Assembly: GCA_000310025.1 (NCBI GenBank)
Contig: FN649740.1
Span: 1,726,592 to 1,780,387, forward strand
DNA length: 53,796 nucleotides
Reading direction: 5' to 3'
Source of the DNA: Ectocarpus siliculosus
Lineage: Eukaryota > Sar > Phaeophyceae > Ectocarpales > Ectocarpaceae
Of the stretch, positions 1 through 12,000 are shown in pieces. Made by a program: the position numbers and the translations under genes. Positions within the stretch are counted from its first letter, which is position 1. Each line of letters opens with the position of its first letter. The notes below the pieces were generated by a model. The model saw only the letters and a list, made by a program, of their open reading frames with translations, was not told the DNA's origin and searched no databases.

Positions 1-794
1 TTTTTTTGAGGGGGGGGGGGGGGGCAGCAAGAAAAAAAAAAAAACGCCCAGCCACTTTCTTGCCCTTTAAAAGAAAACCCCCCCCCACATTTTTTTTGTG
101 TTCCATTAGATTATAGGAGGCCTTGCCATGTCACCCCCCCCCCCCCCCTGAAAAAGATAAAATGCCACCCACTACACACCTGACCCGAGAAGGGAAACAA
201 GCAACAACAGCGGACTAAAAAAACACCACCACAAGAAGTCTTGACGGCAAGATGAGGAAACAACAACGAACGGTCAAGAGTAATTTTTGTCTACGACCTC
301 TTCGTTGTTTGTGTTGGCTTTGGCTTTTATTGCGTCGACCTGGTCCTCCTCCTGTGAGCGCCCCCGCCTTTTTTGGTTCTTCCCCGTTATTTTGTCTTCA
401 GTTAGGCTTTCTCCGCTCGGGTTCCAGTCGTTTTGTTTTGTTTTGTTGTTGCAGTCGCGTCGTCGGTGGACAGCTTCTCGTGTGTGCGCGGTTTGGGGGT
501 GGACTGGATTTTATTTCCTGGACTAGCGAGATGTCGTGTACTTTGTTGCCTGCGTCCAGCCGTGGATTGCCGCGACTCTCCCTTGCTTTCGTTGTGTCTT
601 GTTGTTGCCCTCTTCCTTTGACGCCTATCAGGGCTGGTTCTGACCGCCGTCGGTACTTCACGCCATTAACGCTTGGTTTTCGCGACGATTGGGTTCGCTT
701 TGGTTTTGTTCGGTCTGGTTGACGTCGGAGGGTCGTTTGCCTGTCGACTTCGTATTGCGTTCGTTCCTCGAGTTGCCGCTTTCCTCTCAAGACT
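1..794. other. Low-complexity and intergenic sequence, no gene seen
   Basis: The first 150 bases are homopolymer runs (T, G, A, C), followed by T- and G-rich sequence. Open frames overlap on both strands with no recognisable domain and with composition driven by TTTTG/GTTGTTG runs, so I call no gene here. Confidence 0.5.
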
Positions 795-960
795 TACTTG
801 GGGAAAATAGTTCCCCAAGTTTCGTCGGTGTTGATCGCCTCTGAGTACTTGGGCAAAGACTTCCCCGAGTTTCGTCGGACTTGTTTGCCTCTGGATGCAT
901 ACAAAAGAGTTCCCCCAAAAGTGTCGTCGGTGTTAACTGCAACTTTCCTTCTGTTTAGCT
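795..960. repeat. Degenerate tandem repeat, about 53-bp unit, three copies
   Basis: Three consecutive blocks share the pattern ACTTGGG...TTCCCC-AGTTTCGTCGG...TTGCCTCTG. The third copy is the most diverged. Nothing suggests it is translated. Confidence 0.55.
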
Positions 961-1197
961 TCGTCATACGGGGGCTCGCGCGCTGCTCGTGTACTGACAA
1001 TGTTTTGGTGCCCAATTCAGCCGGCACTCAGCCGCCGCCGTCTTCCGCGGCTTCGCCGACGCTCACTCGCTACTTCGCCCATCTCCCGGTACTCCTTCTC
1101 CGCCATCTCCTCCATGATCCTCTGATGACGAAGGCCCTATCACCGTTCGTTCGCTATGATTCCGAGTCCGGGATTATGTGTGTGTACAAGTGTTTTT

Positions 1198-1201
1198 AGT
1201 A

Positions 1202-1232
<31 letters not shown>
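1198..1232. repeat. (ATAC)n microsatellite
   Basis: About eight uninterrupted ATAC units followed by ATATAT. The flanking 1233-3061 contains no gene I can support; it is AT-richer intergenic sequence, and its frames have no recognisable domain. Confidence 0.85.
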
Positions 1233-1236
<4 letters not shown>

Positions 1237-3061
1237 CTGTTGTGAAATGTGTTGTGTCATGTTCCTTTACTACCTCTCGTCCAACTCTCTGGAGAATGGT
1301 GCCTGTCAAGCACGGCCATCTGTTGTCGGAGCGCGACGAAGAAGAAACCGGTGTGGCGATTAGTGAGTGAGTGCCGTAAATCGGTGCTGCTCTATAGACA
1401 CATAGGGACCAAGACTGCATTTTTTTAATCCGACGATCATTTTCGTCAAGTTCAGATTTTTTCAAGTATCTGCGTAGTAAGTCTCCAGGCAGGTGGGCAA
1501 GCTAGTATTATGGGATTTGAATATGAAGTGCCACAGGTGGCAGTAGTGCGGGCCAATTCCCAGAAAAAGGAAGAAGTGCAGGAGGTACACAATTCTCCCA
1601 ATTGAAGGATAAGCCAGGGGACAGAGACCTTCGCAACCCCTCTATTACAGGGAGCAGTCCGCCCCCACCTGCTCTTCTTCATTCTGCCTCACAGCCAGAG
1701 CACAGCACGCACCGCTCTGCTGATGTTTCACAAGAGACATTTTCAAGTGAGTTCTTCATCGGATCACGGGTGGGTCCAGATTGTACAGCGCGTGGCAATC
1801 AATCCCCTTGTTGAGCATACAATAAGTCATCATTCGAGAGGAGAGCACACAAAAAACGTAGTTTTTCCGCCCTCTTCGAACACCAATCGTCGCGACTCAA
1901 CTACCCCAAAAAAACAGAAAGAAATATTTTAATGGGTGTCGGACCAACAACCAACCGTGTTTAAAATCTTCTACTTCTATACTATTACTACTGTTGTATA
2001 ATGCTGCTGTTCGTGTAGGAGACCACAAAAAAAACGAAGAGGCAGCCGCGAGAGGAACCGAGGTAGTATGTACCAAGACGAGCTTATTATAAAAGTTCGC
2101 CCAGTAGGTAGATCAACCATCTACTTGAAACACAAGAAAAGCTAACCGAAACATCCAACTACTACATGACGACGTGACACGAAAGACCACAAACATCAAA
2201 ACAACACCGATGAACAAGTTTTTACGACACGTGGTACTTAGTCTACTCCACATCTCTCGCACAAAACAAATCACCACAGATTCATGGCACATATGTAGTC
2301 ACCACGGATTCACGTACGCACATACATACATCCATACACCGACCAACCCGCAATATCAATTCTACCGCCCTTCCTACACCATTGCGTACGGTGTTTCTTC
2401 ACACGTAACCAACCGGATCTCTGCTTGTCTTGTCTACCACATCCATCCAATAGCACAAAAGGTTTTCACTGCTGCTGTTGCTTGTATCGCGAGTTCATGT
2501 GAAGCTGGAAGCCGACTTCGCAGCCGGGGAGAAACAATACAAACACCCTCGCTCAAAACCTTCAATACCACGGAAACAAACCTTTTCAACCAAAACGAAA
2601 ACTTAAAAACCGGTTTCATTGTACGCAATACCAACATCGTGCTGTACGAAAGTGTGGGCGGGCTGAAACGGTCACACTAAGTCACACCGTGGACATTTGA
2701 GGGCAAGGAAAAATGCACACCAAAACGCTCATCATATCCAAGCAACATCCCCAATCGGCACCACCGTCCGACGAAAATTGCACAAAATCACTCCTCGACG
2801 TTCGAAAAGCTACGAATATTCTCGTCGTCCACGATAGATGGCAACACGTACCCCCGGAGACGACGACAAAATTGCACCACCACATCATGAAACCAAAGTA
2901 CGAACTTGGTGCAGAGGGCCAGCACTTGTGCCTACTCCACGAAAGCAGCAACACTCGCATCACCAACGGAAAAGACTCTTCTGTCAAAAGTGGTTGTGCG
3001 GTATCCTAGCTTGTGATGATGGGGGCCTTTTCACCGATGATTCCGCCGCGCGGGATTCAAA

Positions 3062-6000
3062 CTACCCCTGGTACACGTCCATGATGCACGGTGCCTGCCC
3101 GCCGGTATCCTCGCACATCACTCCGCCGAACTGGATCGCCTTGGTGCAGCAGCCGTTCTCCCCTCCGCTGCGCTTGCTGCATCCCTCGCCGCCGCACCCC
3201 CCGCACGAAGCGGCGCAGCAGTAGTATCCCATTCCCGACAGCACACCGTTGCACGTCGTAGTCGAGGGGGAGGAGGAGGAGGAGGAGGAGGAGGAAGAGG
3301 AAGAAGAGGAGGAAGAGGAAGAAGAGGAAGAGGAAGAGGAAGAGGAAGAAGTGGGCTCTACACTCGTCGTCTCGGATTCGTCATCGCTACCTTCACTCAT
3401 CGTCGGGCCGACCTCATTCTGGGAGTCGGTGGGAGACGGGGTAGAAGCGGCGACTTCGGGCGTAGGCGCCGGGGCGGCGGGAGTCTCCAGGTCGTCGATG
3501 AAAGGTACGGAAGGAAAGCTAGCCGGGCACCCCTGGTCCCACGAGCCTTCGATCTCTTCGTCGTCTCTGTAGAGGTTTCGTATACAACCAAGGGGAGGGG
3601 GGTATGGAGTTGAGTGCATGGGATTGGCGGCGAGGCACTGACCCGCGCATTGCGTAATGACCTTCCAGAAACATTTCGTGACAGCATGGTGTGATCACGT
3701 CGCGGTGAAGGAACTTTTTCTTGTCTTGCAGCCTGGATGTATGTGCAGGCAAGATCATGCCTGCCTGCCGGCGCGAACATCGCAAAACGTTCAGGGTGGT
3801 GTTTTGCTTTCCAAGGTGAGTAACTTACCCTTCCTCGCTGACGCCGCACTCCCCGTCTGCGCAGGAGTTGTCGCAGATGACGCCCTGCGGTTCCACACGG
3901 GACTTGATAGAGCCGGCCTCGGTTTCCAAAAATTCGTTGCCGTAAACCTGAGGAGGGGAGGCGGAACAGAGTTGAGCACCGGATACATCAAAATTGAGGC
4001 CAAGGGCGAGCAGGACTCGTGGGCGACGAAACGGTACAAGTGGCCGAAAGAGGGGTTACAAACTCCACGCACTGCTGTGACTCGGAAATCGACCGGGCTC
4101 CGCAAATCAATGGTTGTGGGGCAGCACGTCCGTCCACACCTCCAGCAAAGCTAAGAAGTCACAGCTAAGGGGGACAAGAAACTACATGAATAAACTCACG
4201 TGGTTGTCAACGCCATAGACGAAGCCGTCGATAGTGTGCCCTCCCAGGCGGATGCCGGCACCGAGGCATTGGATGGCAGTGTTGTACCTGCGGGAGAAGA
4301 AAAGAAAACCAAGTTTTGTGGCAGGTATTTTTGTTGGGCACGCGTGAGGCACGATTTGCATCACTCACTAGAGAGAAAGAAAATAGTTCTTCACCATTAC
4401 GAAAAGAGGAAAAAACAACGAGCGGCAAAGAGAAAATTTTTCTTTGTATTCTCCGGTGGTAGCATCTACATCAGCAGCATGCTGCAGCGACAAATTTTCT
4501 TTGTATTCTCCGGTGGTAGCATCTACAACAGCAGCATGCTGCAGCGACAAATCCTACCTGAAGGTGTTCTCGTTTCCCCGCGAGTCGTAGCACCCGGACT
4601 CTGCGTCCCGCTGGTCCTCGCATTCGTTGTACTCGACGACGTTCATGGTTGCGCCTTCCTTGATGTCCACGCACTCGTTGCCGCGAGGCACGAGCTCGTT
4701 TCCGGTCACCCTGTTGGTCGAGTTTTTTTGGGAGTTCACCAGGCAGGAACGATCAGCAACACACCGAAATACAGGCCACGACTTTCGTCGTTCATCAACA
4801 GTTTTGTTTTTTCCTCTATTATTTGCTTAACCATTTTCTACCATTTCTTTCTGATGAATGAGAAAACCATCGCGAACCGTCCCGCACCATGACGGCACAC
4901 CTTAAAATAGGACCAGATCGGCACCCTAGGCAAACTACGTTGCAAATAGACCACTACTTTGTACCCTTTCTGTGTTCCCTTAAACCAAAAAAGAGAAAAA
5001 TACGCGGCAACGGTTCGCGTAGTCAGTCGAGACGTCGCAACTCACAGGTTGTAGTTGCTTCCGTCAGGGCCGTTCGTCACCCTGTCGCCCGTGCCATCTT
5101 CCCATTGGTTGCTTGAAGTTCCGATGTAGATAGCCTCGCCGATCTTTCCGTCGAATTGAAAGCGGAAGTCGTAGATGCCGCAGTTCTCGATGTCGTTGTT
5201 CTGGATCACCGCGTTGGTCACGAAGTTCCTCATGCGGATGCACTCCATCCTTCGAAAGGGACAAAAAACATCAAGGTAATGTGTTGTAATTACGTAGCAT
5301 ACTGGTACAACTGGTACGTATGCATACATATTACCACCACATAAGTACCGTAAGCGCACATGAGAAAAACTGGCGACTACTGCTTTGCTGCTGCTGTTTT
5401 GTCTCGGAACGGGGATCGAGACTGACTGTAGTACACAAGTATGTATAACAGTAGTTTCTAGGGTAGTTTCAACAAAAAAACTGTCACATTGTGGACCTCT
5501 CTCTGTACGTAGGGTTGTCAACTTGCTATCCGACCCCAGACGCAGGTGTGAACTCTGTTCAATGCTGTATGCATTTCATGCTGCCCCTGCTCGTCCTTCT
5601 TATCACGAGAAACCGCCCGCAATAAATTTCAATCCAAACACCAACTTTACGATTCAGTCCCGCCCCACAAACGATTTCCTCCTACATGTGCAGCAGCAGT
5701 AATTCAATCTTTACACTCAGGCTACAGCAGCACGTCTTCAGCTCCTATCTAAGTATCACGTTCAAGGAGCAGCAAGACACACGAGCCAACCTTAGCGTTG
5801 ATATTTGCGTATGTACAGTTCGGGCGCATGTATTTGAGCTGCTTACCCGCAGTTCTGGATCTTGAGGCCATCGATGACAGTCCCGATAAGGGCCGACTCG
5901 ACCTCCAGTCCCTGGTGGGTCAACATGGTGGGCGCTGCCTGGCCCTCGACGAAGATACACTTGTCGATGTAGCTCTCCTCCACGTCCTCATCGTCCAACT

Positions 6001-9000
6001 GGCCGTCGATGGTGAAGCCCTACATAATTTTGTGATCGGCACAGCGCGTGTTGCCATGAACAGAGAGAGTCAGACGTGCGGGCAGGCGGGGGAACAAATC
6101 TACTGCTAACTACCATTGCAGTCTTATCGATCGTATCGTATATACACTGCTGTAGTCTTATCATTGTATGCAGAGCGAGCATATCTTGTTTATCACACGG
6201 CTGCTGCTGCAGATCCATTTACTGACTGTACTACAGTTAGGACTCTGCTTCTCTGCATACCTACAGCGTAGATACATGAGAACAGGTGCCACTGCTGTGG
6301 AAACCAGGATATTAGGTATCTTCCCAGTAGTAGGGACGCACATACAACCGTATAGTCTAGATCTGTGACCCCCGGAAGGACCTTCTCGAGGTCTGAAGAT
6401 TTACAACGAAAAGACCCTTCGTCTGCTGTGACCAGCCGAAGGGTGGAAGCGAGCCCTTGAAGCTCACTCTCACCTTTCACCCTAGCAAGGCAGACTAACG
6501 TCAGCCACGCTTAAAGCCCTGCCGCATCGCAACAAGAGCGAAATTACCTCCGTTGGGAACGGTTGTTCACCACTTCAGGGGCCTTTGCGCATAACGGAGC
6601 GAGGGTATTCTCATCGGGGTTCGACGAGAGTCTGTTCGCGGGTACACATCAGTACAAAGGGAGGCTAACTCTCCCGCCCCTGCGGCCGCGAGTGCGGCCG
6701 GGTTCACCCCGGCTCCCACTGCGAGCCAGAGAAAAAAAGCCAAGAAAAAACTGCGAGCTCAAGCAGCGGAGAATGCTACAGACCCGTCGGCGACAGCTGC
6801 TGATGAACAACATCAGGCAGAGGCAGCAGAGGTGCTGACCAAAGTCCCTGCTCCGACAAAGAAAGAAGAGCGGAGGCAGCTCTAACGGGGACGAATCCGA
6901 ACAAGATTCAGCCAGCCGCCCAAAGCCACGACAACAACAACGACGACAGCGACAACTCCGGCAGCAGCGACGAGGAGGGCGAAATCAGCGAGCCGGGCTC
7001 ACGCGGCGTTGCAGGCGATATGCTGGACGACGACAACGTCCTGGGGGGGGCGCCTGATCCCGGGCGCGTTCAACCATGCGGTCAAGACGAAAACTGACCC
7101 ACCCGGCTTTGTGCTCCAGCTAGCGCTGGGAACTTCCATCCCCGACCCCGTGATCGCCCAGGTGAACCCTCGCCGTCTTAGTCATGAGTTAGCCCACGAA
7201 ACCTTACTGCTCACCATACCGCAATATTATGCGGTGTTTGCTAACATCTGATCTGGTCTTGGCTTGGGTCTTTTTTTTATCCCCGAGCGCCGAAGTCCGA
7301 TGGATCTTTTGAAATCTGGTCTTTTGCTTTCGCGGATTGCCCCCAAAGATCCGACAAAAGCTCCGATTTTGTCTTGCTCAGGTTTGTCTTTTAGAACAAT
7401 TATTCATCTACTTAGTTAGCTGGGTTAGGGTATTAGTAGCCTTCCTTGTTGGGTTAAGGTGGAGGAGGCGAAACCTCGGAAATACACATGTTTGGTGTTC
7501 CTAGTCGGCTCAACCATCTGTCTGCCGCCGCCGGCAAAGGGGCTCCGTCGTATTGAATGCAACGTTCTTGGGAATTTCCGCGTGCTCAAGACCGAAGAAA
7601 TCACGCTCCATTGTAGTTTTGAAACACAATTCCAGTCTCGGTTTTGAACTTGCTTCCGACTTACAAGACCAAGACCTCAGACCAGTCCGCAAACACCCTG
7701 AGCCCTTGGTTACACATTGATAGTAACTCACTTCAAATCAGCGCTCACAGCACTAGTGCCGTTTACTCCAACCCGTGGTCACACAGAAGAGCCCCTCTCT
7801 ACCCTCCTCCTGTGGTACTTTGCCTTCAATTCTTAATACGAGAAGAGTTCAGCACGCTCTTCCCTCTGTGTACACACGAACTAGCGCTATCCACTAGACC
7901 AGGAGCGGAAGCGAGAGAAAAACTCACTTTGCAAAAAAAGCTCGCTTACGCCGGGACTCGAACCCATGACCTGACCTCTAGAAGGTTTCGCAGATACCAA
8001 CGAGACCACCGGGGCGACCGGCTCTACACTCTTTAGCACTAACCGATCTTGAACGTAGCAAGGCTAGGTTCTTCACGCGAGAGAGGCTAGGTTGCTCACC
8101 CCACAACTACCCTAACCCTAACCCACGGCCAAAGCACGGCCTCGCAGCCGCGAACTGCGCGTGCTCGGAATGCAGAACGGGGAGAGGGCGCTGGAGAGGA
8201 ATCGGCCGCCAGAACGTCGAACAACGCCCGACCAATCAGAACGCGCTCACATCTACTATCAGGTCCTTAACATCGACCATCAATGTGTAGACACTTTTTT
8301 TCTGGAAACATGCAGACCACGGATTCCAGGGGCAATGCAACACCCTGGCACACCGAACAGCACCGCGGTCAACCCAAACCCTGACCGGCAGCAGTACAAC
8401 CCGGTAGACCAGGCACACGCTAGCACGAAACGTTTCACGCTCAAAGCCAACATATTTTCGGCACATTGTAAATGATCAGTACTTCCCTGTTCTCTGTCCC
8501 CCCTCGAAATGTCCCCTGCCACATCTCTAGAGCTCTTGTGTTTTTCAAACAACAAGCCCATCCACCAGCACACACCTGTACCTCTCGTGGTTTCCTAGGT
8601 TCGGGCGAGGGTATGTGTGGCGCTACGAGTGTGCATGTGTTGCTGATTTGTTTTACTCGTCTACAGCAAAGTAGTAGTGCTGTAGCGTTCGTTGTAGCTG
8701 CTGACACATTGACTGCTGGATCTTGGGAACCACTTTCAAATTGTTGAGAGATGCGGCATACCACACGGTGTTCTCGATATCTGGGCTTCGCTAGGGCTTG
8801 CAATACTCCTCCCTTTTGCTGCCCTCTGCTCTTTGCAGTTGTGGCTTCCTACGTTCGTGCGAGTGTGCTACGAAAGAACACATGCATGTATGTATGTAGT
8901 ATGTATGTATGTATGTATGTATGTATGTATGTATGTATGTATGTATGTATGTATGTATGTGTATGTATGTGTATGTATGTATGTATGTATGTATGTATGT

Positions 9001-12000
9001 ATGTATGTATGTATGTATGTATGTATGTATGTATGTATGCACACACACGTTCGTTCATGTACATACGTGAGAGATTTCATGATTTGCCATTGATTGGCCC
9101 CATTCCCGAGACCTTGATATTTACCCGCTGTCAGACGGCGCGAAGGGCTGCTGGGCGGTAACTCCACGACTTGCCACTAGACCAGCATATATTTGCAAAT
9201 GATCAGTCAATTATCAGTCAGAACGCCTGAAGACTCAAAAGGGCTAATAATGTGAAGACAACAACAACAACGAAACAATAGGTCGAGAACGTTGACTGCC
9301 GACAACATCCATGTCTGTCTGCACAATTTATGCGTCGTCACCAAACGCTGAAAAACACGGAAGTATTAATACTCTTGAAATCAGAGGGTACTCGTTTTGA
9401 ATAAACACTGGTAGAAATAACGATTCCTGTCGAAGCACTAGTGTTGCCGTCGTTGGGACCCGATAACATGTTGCCAGACAAAAGTGTCATGGGGGCATTC
9501 GGTGCTGTGTTAGATTGGCAAGCAGAACAGCTGTCATTCAAAAGTAAATACCCGCGACCGAAAAACAAACCAGCCCGCAACCGCATCGGCAGACGAAAGT
9601 ATTTACTCCATAGTAGTTATAGACGGTGATACAGAACCAGTGCCTGTCTATCTCGGCAAGAAATGCTGCGTTCCTGCCCAACATGAAATAGCAGTGCAAG
9701 TACATGCACTCGAAGCTCCGGTAGAAACAACACCGGTTTTAGTAGAACCACGCATAGTCACAACTGAAGACTAGTGTACCTCAAGAAAAACACGCTTGTA
9801 GGGCACATCTCTCCCGTGAAAACAGTGCCGCAGACAGCGAGCAGTGTTCAAACGAGTAAAGAAGAGACAGCCAAACACCGTCAAGACCTACAGAATCTCT
9901 ATGTGAAGAAGTACCGCAATTGTGTACGAAATATCGTTCAGTTCTCTCATAAACGCCTGACGAACTAGGTTGGTGTACTGTTGTTGTTGTTGTTGTTGTT
10001 GTTAACTTCACATTAAAAACCGTTCCAATCTCTCTCTACCCAGTACCTTCTATTGCGGAAGCTAATTTTCCGCTAGAACCAGGTACAAAACCTGTAAATA
10101 GGGCTCCGCACCAAGCAAACCCACGCGTGCAGGAGGTGATCGATAAATGCGTTTACGAAATGGAAAAAGCGGGAATTGTTGAACAACGACCAAGCCCGTG
10201 GGGATCAGCGGTAACGACGTTGGTAGCAAAGGCTGACGGCTCTCCCCGGTTCTGAGTGGACTACAGAACCACGATCAATACAAAAATTGATTCGGAAATC
10301 GTACTGTTTGTGACATTCAAAGCGCGTACCACCAAATACGGTGAAAAACTTATGACACATTCTCTCATCAGCTGGAATACGTCTTGGTGAGGATCGGATT
10401 ATGATCATGCCCTTTCGGGAGGACACCTCACGTACCGACCAACGTACGAAAAAATTCGTTAAAGATACTGGTGGAAATCTATGGTGGAGAGTGCCAAGCT
10501 TGTCAGCGTAGGAAAACGGCCCACCGCCGTCCGAAGTTACGGACAGGTCATGTACCTGTACAACGACCGTTTGAACGAATATCGGTTGATCTGGTAGAGT
10601 ACAAAGCGCTATCAGAATCAGCAGGAGGTGAAAAGTGCACGTATGTCCTGTCTATGATGGACCATCTCACTCCCTTCGCATTTCCGAACAAGTCTGCTGA
10701 AACGGTAGCTACGGCAATATTTGACTGGATAATAAGCGTGTTTGGACCACCAGAAATGTTGCACTCTGATCAAGGCACCGAATTCGAAAACAAGATAATT
10801 TTCCAGTCACAGGAAATCCTCGGGTACGAGAAAACCCGGACGACACCGTATCGGCCACAAGGCAATTCAGTGTCAGAACGAGAGCACTCCACAATGCACG
10901 CAATGCTGGCGATGCACAGTTCTATGGAGCGAAATAACTGGGCGGGACTCTTGCCGATGGTACAACTAGCGTAAAACACATCGTTCAGTACAGCCATGCA
11001 TGAGACACCGTTTTTCTTGATGTTCGGTCGCCAACCACTCTCACCTGTACATGTAATTCTTAGGATACCACACGTCGAGACAACCGCCGATACCGAGAGT
11101 TTTGCTCAACAAACACGAGACAATCTGCAAATCGCGTTCGAACTCGCGCGTCGAAACTTGACGGAACGTGCTGAAAAGCAAGCTGCGAAAAACAAAAAGT
11201 TGCCGTAGTATTCAGTGTCCAAACCTGGTCAACAAGTGCTACAAGCCATTCCAGGACACTGACGGACCAAATCCGAAACTGCTTTTGCCATGGAGAGGGC
11301 CATTTATCGTTAGCTCTCAACTATCACCGGTTGTTTCTCGTGTAAAATGAAGGAACGATGCGCGGGAAATATCCGTGCACCTCGCCCATTTGAAGCAGTA
11401 CCATGAACGTCAGAAACCTCCACCACAGTTTAGAAACTGGCTGATTTTTTTTTTCTTGGGGAAACAAATTCCTTTGTCGTCACTGAAACAAACCCTCTAG
11501 TGTATCGAGCAGACGGAAGTACCATAATGTCATGAAATTATTTCCGCATACAGATCAAAACATGGTCTGAGCATCGCGCGTGCTGGAAAGCAGTCATCTG
11601 AAAAGCACATCCATCCGCAAACAAACGGAAACAAACGCGATAGTGACGAAAGCAAAAAACCGAGTACGAACAAACGCGCCAAGCAACAAAAGTCGAAAAC
11701 GGACTCGACATGTAGCAACAGAGCATGAATACAAGTACTCAGCGGAGAAGTAAAAGAGGACGAAAGGCGAACAAAAAATGTGTATCTAAAATGCATACCA
11801 TACGGTGAAAGGAATAGCAACCATCAAATTGGAAGCTATACCACCGGTTGTCTTGGGTCAACCGCTAGCAAGGAAAGTCAAGTACACGATTGATTCTAGA
11901 TGAGATGCTGTTTGGGGTCACAACCAAATAGTATTATTGTTGATGAGTCGTGTAAACAGTCAAACTGTTAACCCACCGTGCGCCTGTTAAATTCGTCCAG

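Larger units (their letters stand above)
6560..11430 (+). mobile_element. Decayed Ty3/gypsy retrotransposon inside intron 1 of the beta-helix gene
   Basis: Element pieces lie in retroelement order. About 6655-7000 is an Ala/Lys/Gln-rich gag-like frame (TASQRKKAKKKLRAQAAE) with stops. About 9600-9770 resembles the protease-to-RT region (LGKKCCVPAQHEIAVQV). About 10086-10280 is the start of an RT domain (VIDKCVYEMEKAGIVEQRP, SPWGSAVTTLVAKADGSPRF). About 10471-11208 is integrase. Most of the RT core and all of RNase H are missing between 10280 and 10470. Many stops and frameshifts make it non-functional. It is antisense to the host gene. I could not identify clear LTRs. A SINE (7729-8022) and the ATGT microsatellite split it further. 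Confidence 0.7.

Noticed and set aside
3249-3572. Plus-strand poly-Glu frame
   Set aside because: Antisense of the polyserine tract in exon 7; its composition is entirely repeat-driven.
7945-8020. tRNA genes at 7.95 and 44.8 kb
   Set aside because: A and B boxes are present but the arms do not fold as a tRNA, and both are heads of a 295-bp repeat, so they are SINE heads.
8109-8123. Telomere or subtelomere signal
   Set aside because: Only two to three CCCTAA units with ordinary sequence on both sides.
8751-9167. Long frames of YVCM or HTYI repeats on both strands
   Set aside because: Translation of the ATGT microsatellite.
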